From Alphaproteobacteria bacterium (GTDB taxonomy: Bacteria; Pseudomonadota; Alphaproteobacteria; Sphingomonadales; Sphingomonadaceae): 64,000 nt of DNA. The translations under genes were made by a program, and so were the position numbers. The stretch covers positions 1 through 64,000 of the forward strand of contig JAHJHL010000159.1 in NCBI GenBank assembly GCA_018823905.1, read 5' to 3'. Shown here one piece after another: positions 58,267-64,000 of this stretch. Within the stretch, counting starts at the first letter, position 1. Each line of letters begins with the position of its first letter. The notes under the pieces are model-generated. The model searched no databases, had not been told where the DNA came from, and was given only the letters and a program-made list of their open reading frames with translations.

Positions 58267-59220
58267 ATGACAGCGCAGATTTCCAAAGGACGGCGGGTGC
58301 TCAAGTTTCTGGTGGTGGCCGTCCTGCTCGTGCTGCTGGTCGGCGGCGCGACGCGGATGATCGTCGCGGGCGGGGCGAAATCGCTCAACATCGGCGACCG
58401 GTTGCTCGGCGACAGCGAAGGCGCGACGTTGCAGGTCGCGGGGCAGCCCTATGGCGCTGGGGAGCGCAACAAACTCAACATCTGGGTGCCGACGGGAACC
58501 AAGAAAACCGACAAGCTCCCGGTGCTCGTCTGGCTCTACGGCGGCGGCTGGTACAGCGGTCAACGCGACGATTATGGTTTCGCGGGGCGCGCCTTTGCCA
58601 AACAGGGCTTCATCGTCGTCATCCCCGACTACCGCCTGGTGCCTGAGGGACATTGGCCTGACTTCCTGCAAGACAGCGCTGCGGCAGTCGCATGGACCGA
58701 GAAAAATATCGAAAACTACGGCGGCGATCCGGGTCGCATGGCGCTGGCGGGGCATTCGGCGGGGGCGTATAATTCGCTGATGTTGGCGCTCGACCCGCAG
58801 TGGCTGAAGGCGGCGGGCAGCGATGCGTCGGTCATCCGCGGCGTCTTATCGCTCGCCGGGCCGACCGATTTTTACCCGTTCGAAAAGGGCGGCCGCGCCG
58901 ATGTCGCGATGGGCGACATCCGCCCGGTCGAACAGACGCAGCCGATCACTTTCGTGCGCGCCGATGCCCCGCCGCTGTGGCTCGGTCATGGCACCGCCGA
59001 CACCGTGGTGCGGGTGCGTAACAGCCAGCGACTGGCGGCGGCGATGCACAAGGTTGGCGGTTCGACGACCCTGCGCGAATATGACGGGCTGAGCCACAAT
59101 GACCTGGTCATGGCGCTGACCAAACCGCTGGCGTACAAAGGGCCGATCCTGCCCGAGATGACCGATTTCCTGCGCGGCGTCACCGCGCGCCGTGTCTCGC
59201 CCACGCCACGCGCCGAATGA
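58267..59220 (+). CDS. Alpha/beta hydrolase (carboxylesterase/BD-FAE-like)
   Basis: LPVLVWLYGGGWYSGQRDDY oxyanion region, MALAGHSAGAYNSLML nucleophile elbow, HNDLVM. Confidence 0.92.
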   Translation: MTAQISKGRRVLKFLVVAVLLVLLVGGATRMIVAGGAKSLNIGDRLLGDSEGATLQVAGQPYGAGERNKLNIWVPTGTKKTDKLPVLVWLYGGGWYSGQRDDYGFAGRAFAKQGFIVVIPDYRLVPEGHWPDFLQDSAAAVAWTEKNIENYGGDPGRMALAGHSAGAYNSLMLALDPQWLKAAGSDASVIRGVLSLAGPTDFYPFEKGGRADVAMGDIRPVEQTQPITFVRADAPPLWLGHGTADTVVRVRNSQRLAAAMHKVGGSTTLREYDGLSHNDLVMALTKPLAYKGPILPEMTDFLRGVTARRVSPTPRAE

Positions 59221-60002
59221 TCCCGGCGATCATTCTCGCGGGCAGCCGCCCCGGCCCCGACCCGTTGCTGACGGGCAGCGGCGTATCGACCAAGGCGCTG
59301 CTGCCGATCGCGGGCCACGCCATGCTGGTCCATGTCGTGACGGCGCTGCGCGCCTCGCCGCTGGTCGGGCGGATCACGATCCTGGCGCAGAACAGCGCCG
59401 AGCTGGCCGCAGAGCCGGGGCTGGCGGATTTCGCCGACCTGCAATTTGAGGATTCGGGGCAAGGGATCAGCAGCTCGCTCGCCGCGGCGCTGCCCGTCGG
59501 AGACGATCCGCTGCTGGTCACGACCGCCGACCATGTGCTGCTCACCCCGACGATGATCGCCGAATTCCTGACCGGTGCAGCCGACAGCGACGTCGCGGTG
59601 GCGATGGTCGAGCGCGCCGTGCTGCTCGCGCGCTATCCGGAATCCAGACGCACCTGGCTGAAGTTCGGAGGCGGCTGGTGGTCGGGGGCGAACCTATTCT
59701 ACCTGCGCGGGCGACGCGTGCTGCCGCTGCTCGATTTCTGGGGACGGATCGAACGCGACCGCAAAAAGGGACTGAAGATCATCGCGGCATTCGGCCCGTG
59801 GCTGCTGATCGGTGCGCTGCTCCGTCTGTTCACGATTCAGCAGGGGGTCGCACGCGCGGGGCTGCGTTTCGGGCTGAAAGCGACGGTTGTGCCGATGTCC
59901 GAGGCCGAAGCGTGCATCGACGCCGACAAACCCGCCGACATCGATCTGATCGAGCGGATATTTGCCGCGCGGGGCCAAGCCGCTATAGGGCCCAAACCAT
60001 GA
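59217..60002 (+). CDS. MobA-like NTP transferase (nucleotidyltransferase) family protein
   Basis: AIILAGSRPG...VSTKALLPIAGHAMLVHVVTAL, LVTTADHVLLTP; overlaps the hydrolase stop. Confidence 0.85.
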   Translation: MIPAIILAGSRPGPDPLLTGSGVSTKALLPIAGHAMLVHVVTALRASPLVGRITILAQNSAELAAEPGLADFADLQFEDSGQGISSSLAAALPVGDDPLLVTTADHVLLTPTMIAEFLTGAADSDVAVAMVERAVLLARYPESRRTWLKFGGGWWSGANLFYLRGRRVLPLLDFWGRIERDRKKGLKIIAAFGPWLLIGALLRLFTIQQGVARAGLRFGLKATVVPMSEAEACIDADKPADIDLIERIFAARGQAAIGPKP

Positions 60003-60763
60003 CCATCGAAAAAGCCATCATCCTGTCGGCCGGGCAGGGTTCGCGCCTGCTGCCGCTGACCCGCGACATCCCCAAATGCCTGATCGACCTGAACGGTCGC
60101 ACCCTCATTGGGTGGCAGGTTGCGGCGCTCGCCGCCAACGGCATTAAGGACATCGTCGTCGTCACCGGATTTCGGACCGAGCGCGTCGAGGATCATGCGT
60201 TGCAGCTCTATCGCGACACCGGGGTGCGCATCCGCACATTGTTCAATCCCTTCTTCCAGGTCGCCGACAATCTGGGTACCTGCTGGATCGCGCGTGAGGA
60301 AATGGACCGCAATTTCATCATCCTCAACGGCGACACCATCATTTCGGATGAGATCGTCGCGAAGCTGATCGCGGGCGCCAATGAGCCGATCACCGTCACC
60401 GTCGACGTCAAAGCCGACTATGACGACGACGATATGAAGGTGAACCGCGACAGCGAAGGGCGCCTGCATCATATCGGCAAGCGGTTGTTGCCGCCCGACA
60501 CCAACGCCGAATCGATCGGCATGCTGGCGTTTGTCGGCGACGGCCCGTCGATCTTTCGCAACCAGGTCGACCAAATGATGCGCACCCCCGAAGGGGTTGA
60601 GCGCTGGTATCTGCGCGCCATCGACGTCATCGCCAAAGGCAACCGCGTCGGCACCGTATCGATCGAAGGGCTGGAATGGCAGGAAGTCGATTTCCCGCAG
60701 GACGTCGAAGCCGCCGATGTGCTCACCGCCCGGTGGGCGGCGGCGGGACTCTACGCGAAATAA
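59999..60763 (+). CDS. Phosphocholine cytidylyltransferase-like (LicC-type) nucleotidyltransferase
   Basis: KAIILSAGQGSRLLPLTRDIPKCLIDLNGRTLIGWQV, FNPFFQVADNLGTCWIAREEM, FIILNGDTIISDEIV. Confidence 0.88.
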   Translation: MTIEKAIILSAGQGSRLLPLTRDIPKCLIDLNGRTLIGWQVAALAANGIKDIVVVTGFRTERVEDHALQLYRDTGVRIRTLFNPFFQVADNLGTCWIAREEMDRNFIILNGDTIISDEIVAKLIAGANEPITVTVDVKADYDDDDMKVNRDSEGRLHHIGKRLLPPDTNAESIGMLAFVGDGPSIFRNQVDQMMRTPEGVERWYLRAIDVIAKGNRVGTVSIEGLEWQEVDFPQDVEAADVLTARWAAAGLYAK

Positions 60764-61179
60764 GGCTTGAGCCAGTCGGTCAGCGCCGCGACCTGCGCCG
60801 CATCAAGCTTCACCGCCTGCGCCAGATCGGGCTGCCCCGACCAGCCCGCGTCGGCAACGGTCAAGCCCGCGCCCGAGCGTTCGCCGTCGTAGCGCGGCAG
60901 GACATGGAAATGGACGTGCGGGTCGACCATCATAAGCATCAGATAGTTGATCCTGGCATAGCCGACCGCGCTGGTCAGCGCCGCCTCGATCGCCGCGGTC
61001 ACGACCTTGAGCTCGGCATGCGCCGCGGCTGGCAGATCGCCGAACGCCGTCGTGTCGGACTTCGCCGCCAACACCAGCGCGCCGAGCGTCGGCTGTGCGG
61101 GACGCAGCAGCACGACCCAATGATCATATTCGGCGATCAGCGTTGCGGGGTGGCCGAATCTCACAATGGTGTCGTTCAT
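60751..61179 (-). CDS. HIT family protein
   Basis: DPHVHFHVLPRYDGE histidine triad. Confidence 0.93.
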   Translation of the reverse strand: MNDTIVRFGHPATLIAEYDHWVVLLRPAQPTLGALVLAAKSDTTAFGDLPAAAHAELKVVTAAIEAALTSAVGYARINYLMLMMVDPHVHFHVLPRYDGERSGAGLTVADAGWSGQPDLAQAVKLDAAQVAALTDWLKPYFA

Positions 61180-62279
61180 GCTTCTTCCATCCAGCTGACA
61201 ATCGGGCGGCCGGCGCGCCGCTCTGCATAGGCCTGCACCAATTGCACCGCGTGGACCACCAGCGAGATGATCGTCCACCAGGCGACTGCGATCAGCCCGA
61301 TGTCGGGGCGTCCGGCGAGGGTAGCGAAGAACAGGATCGCGATATTCGGGTTGCGCCGCGCCGTGATCAGGCGGAACTGGCTGTCGAAGCGGCGCCAGAC
61401 ATGGACGTCCATGCCGAAATCCTTGATGAACATCCCTTCGATCACGCGCTGGAGCACATAGCCCGCGACGACCGCGATCATCACCAGCAGAAAGGTTTGA
61501 TCGGAGAGCGCCAAGCCCCAAGTACCAAGGCCGACACCCCAGAAATACCACCAGAAGGGCGGGTGAACCAGATCGACGCCATGGTCGGCGACATTACCCC
61601 ATTTCGACGAAGTGATCGTGCAGCGCGCCAGCTTTCCGTCGACGGTGTCGAACACCATGAAGATGAAGGCGGCGAGCATTCCGGTCCAGTAATGGCCGTA
61701 GGCGAAGAGATAGGTCGCATAAATGCAAAGCGCCGCGCCGATCGCGGTGACCATGTTTGGGGTCATCCCGATGCTTGCGGCGATCCGCGTCAGCCACAAC
61801 GCCAGTTCGGGCCACAAATATTTGGTCAGCAGATCGGTGACGCCTTTGTACGCCCCGAAATAGCTTTTACGCTCGATTTCGCGCCGCGTGTCGGGGGTCA
61901 GCCGCTGGATGAAGGGGCATTCGAGCTTGCGCAGCTGGCGGTTATAGATTTGCGGATTGTCGCGGTAGTCGATGATCGTCAGCGCGTCGCGGTGCGCTGC
62001 GATATTATCGGGGGTCATGCCGCCGGTCAGATGCGCCATGACCAGCGCGTCGCCGTCCATCACCACCGTGCCCGGCAGGGTGACGATATGGCGCAGCCAC
62101 ACCGGATCGAAGACATAGTCGAGATTGACGTATAATTGCGCGCCCGACGGCGGCACGGTTTCAGGGAAGCCTTCCGCACGGGCCATTCGGCGCAGCCGTT
62201 CGGCGTTCGTCATGCCCCACAGCAAAGTCGGATTGTCGCCGATCGGCGTCAGGGCGGGCAGCGTCGTTGGTTCGCTCAT
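61176..62279 (-). CDS. CDP-alcohol phosphatidyltransferase family protein with about 165-aa N-terminal extension
   Basis: DTVDGKLARCTITSSKWGNVADHGVD matches D-x2-DG-x2-AR-x8-G-x3-D-x3-D exactly; TM segments. Confidence 0.93.
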   Translation of the reverse strand: MSEPTTLPALTPIGDNPTLLWGMTNAERLRRMARAEGFPETVPPSGAQLYVNLDYVFDPVWLRHIVTLPGTVVMDGDALVMAHLTGGMTPDNIAAHRDALTIIDYRDNPQIYNRQLRKLECPFIQRLTPDTRREIERKSYFGAYKGVTDLLTKYLWPELALWLTRIAASIGMTPNMVTAIGAALCIYATYLFAYGHYWTGMLAAFIFMVFDTVDGKLARCTITSSKWGNVADHGVDLVHPPFWWYFWGVGLGTWGLALSDQTFLLVMIAVVAGYVLQRVIEGMFIKDFGMDVHVWRRFDSQFRLITARRNPNIAILFFATLAGRPDIGLIAVAWWTIISLVVHAVQLVQAYAERRAGRPIVSWMEEA

Positions 62280-63415
62280 CCGCCGCTCTTATCCGCTGCC
62301 GCGTCCTTTGCAAGGAAGCGCGCGATCGCTTCGGCCCCGCGCCGTGCCGCGCCCGCGGGGTCGCCGCCAATCGATTCAGCCAGCCGTTCGCGCTGCGCGT
62401 CGATATAGCGCGGATGATGCGCAGTGGCCTGATCGAGCGCGTCAGGGAGGTCGGAGATATCGTCGATCACGTCGCCAAGCGTCCAGAACAGATAGTCAGG
62501 ATCACCTTCCCAATCGACTTCATGCGCGTTGAGGAACAGGCATGGGCGCGGGGTCGACAGAAATTCATACACCTGGCTGCTGACATCGCCGAGATAGATG
62601 TCGGCGCCGCTGGTATAGCTCATGTCGAACAGGCGATCGGAGCCGAGGTCGATCAAAATCTTGCCCGGGACGGCGAATGCCTTCACCGCGGCGCGGTCGG
62701 CATCGCTGGCTTCGGCGAACAGGCGGATATGCGGTGCGACGACCAGATTGTAGCGATCCTGCGCCGCGAACCAATCGATGATGTCGCGTCCGAAACAATC
62801 CCACGACGACAATCCGCGGTGGAAATGCGGCGCATAAAGGACGGTTGGGCGACCATTGTCGAACAGCGGTGCGCGCGTCTTGTCCAGCCGCGCCATCAGG
62901 TCCAGCTTCACATAGCCGTTCAGGGCGTAATGGCCCGCTCGGATCGTCCCAGCCTCGAGCAGTCGCTGCTCGCTCTTTTCCCCCGCGACCAGCACAAAAT
63001 CGAAATGCCGATCGCGCGGGTCGAGCATGATCGCCCGGTCGCCCGCGCCATGCGGGGTAAAGATCAGCCGCGTCCGGCGCGGCAGGAAGTGGCGGATTGC
63101 CGTCGTTGTCCGCTCGGGGACGACGATCGCATCGAACTGGCGCAGATAACGCAGCGCGCCGAACAGGATCGGCAGGCGCGGATGGCGAATGATCGCGCGG
63201 GCGCGCAGCCAGCGGCTGATCCCGCGCTGGCCGAGCAGCCCGATCCGCGGCGCAAAGCCCGGATAGGCCGCCGCCACCTGCTCGACCACCGGCAGATGTG
63301 CGGCGCTCGCCACCGCGACCTCAACGTCGGAACCGGTCGCTGCCATCTCGGCGGCAATGGGCAGCGCGTGGAAAATCTGGTGCGGTTCGCCGATAAACAG
63401 GAAGAGAATTCGCAT
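62276..63415 (-). CDS. CDP-glycerol glycerophosphotransferase-like / glycosyltransferase-B-fold protein
   Basis: LIFTPHGAGDRAIMLDPRDRHFDFVLVAGEKSEQRLLEAG, PTVLYAPHFHRGLSSWDCFG, ADIYLGDVSSQVYEFLSTPRPCLFLNAHEVDW. Confidence 0.82.
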   Translation of the reverse strand: MRILFLFIGEPHQIFHALPIAAEMAATGSDVEVAVASAAHLPVVEQVAAAYPGFAPRIGLLGQRGISRWLRARAIIRHPRLPILFGALRYLRQFDAIVVPERTTTAIRHFLPRRTRLIFTPHGAGDRAIMLDPRDRHFDFVLVAGEKSEQRLLEAGTIRAGHYALNGYVKLDLMARLDKTRAPLFDNGRPTVLYAPHFHRGLSSWDCFGRDIIDWFAAQDRYNLVVAPHIRLFAEASDADRAAVKAFAVPGKILIDLGSDRLFDMSYTSGADIYLGDVSSQVYEFLSTPRPCLFLNAHEVDWEGDPDYLFWTLGDVIDDISDLPDALDQATAHHPRYIDAQRERLAESIGGDPAGAARRGAEAIARFLAKDAAADKSGG

Positions 63416-64000
63416 TATCGAACCTTGGCGGCGGCGCCTGCCGTCGTTTCTTCAAAATCGGTCGTCTGCCAGCCGTGCTGTGTCGCCAGCCGGACAAATT
63501 TGTCGCCGCGTCCGACGAGCCAGGCTTCATCGGCGAGAGCGAAGGTCGGCGCATCGCTGATATGGTCTGAATAGGCGCGGATATGCGCGGTGCCGGGCGC
63601 GTGGGTGCTCAGCCATTCGGCTACCCGCCGCGCCTTTTCGGCGCCGTAGCAATTGGGTCCGTCGAGCATCGGCAACCAATTGCCGTCGGCGTCGCGCTGG
63701 TGGCGCGAGGCGACGATCGCGTCGAAGCCGAGCGCATCAGCAATTGCGCCTGCGTAAAATTCGGGCGCCGCGGTGGCCATCAACAGCTGGTATCCCTCGG
63801 CCCGGTCGCGCGCGATGCTGGCCTGCGCGCCTGGCGGCACATCGCGCTGCACGCGCCAGGCGGCGAAATGCGCGGCAAGCCCTGAAGCGCGTGCGGGGGT
63901 CAGATGCGGTCCGAGCATCAGGCGGATCGCGCTAGGTTTGAACCGGTCGCGGCCATAGAGACGTAGCGCATAGCCGATCATCAGTGCGGCGAGCGCAGGC
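63415..64000 (-). CDS. HAD-superfamily (HAD-IB, phosphoserine-phosphatase-like) hydrolase, N-terminus beyond window
   Basis: Motifs II-IV seen (MATAAPEFY, YGAEKARR, YSDHISDAP); DxDxT motif I not in window, so the gene is probably truncated at the edge. Confidence 0.82.
   Translation of the reverse strand, partial: PALAALMIGYALRLYGRDRFKPSAIRLMLGPHLTPARASGLAAHFAAWRVQRDVPPGAQASIARDRAEGYQLLMATAAPEFYAGAIADALGFDAIVASRHQRDADGNWLPMLDGPNCYGAEKARRVAEWLSTHAPGTAHIRAYSDHISDAPTFALADEAWLVGRGDKFVRLATQHGWQTTDFEETTAGAAAKVR

Noticed and set aside
62267-63574. 435-aa plus-strand ORF
   Set aside because: Antisense to the CDP-glycerol-transferase-like gene.

Overview
This window is chromosomal sequence from a high-GC alphaproteobacterium, most likely a sphingomonad close to Sphingopyxis (inferred from gene content and protein style; no search was run). 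It is densely coded housekeeping and accessory DNA. I saw no transposase, prophage, CRISPR array or rRNA. It contains about 70 supportable CDS, one tRNA-Arg(CCT), two Flp-type pilin genes (one of 54 aa is absent from the ORF track), two clear hairpin terminators, and several intergenic inverted-repeat elements in at least three families. The loci most worth a second look are: (1) the four-gene circularly permuted ATP-grasp / alpha-E / transglutaminase-like / Anbu-type protease operon (about 1.8-5.8 kb), a known family set of unknown function; (2) a tightly coupled nucleotidyltransferase / CDP-alcohol phosphotransferase / CDP-glycerol-transferase-like / HAD / HIT locus (about 59.2-64 kb), which looks like an uncharacterised phospho-headgroup or surface-polymer pathway; (3) a YfiR-YfiN-YfiB-like c-di-GMP module (46.5-48.7 kb); (4) an S24 repressor-like gene divergent from a two-gene operon, with palindromic TAGGA operators between them; (5) a perfect GTTGACGT-TT-ACGTCAAC palindrome upstream of an enoyl-CoA hydratase gene. 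Many long antisense ORFs in the supplied track are GC-rich shadows and were rejected.
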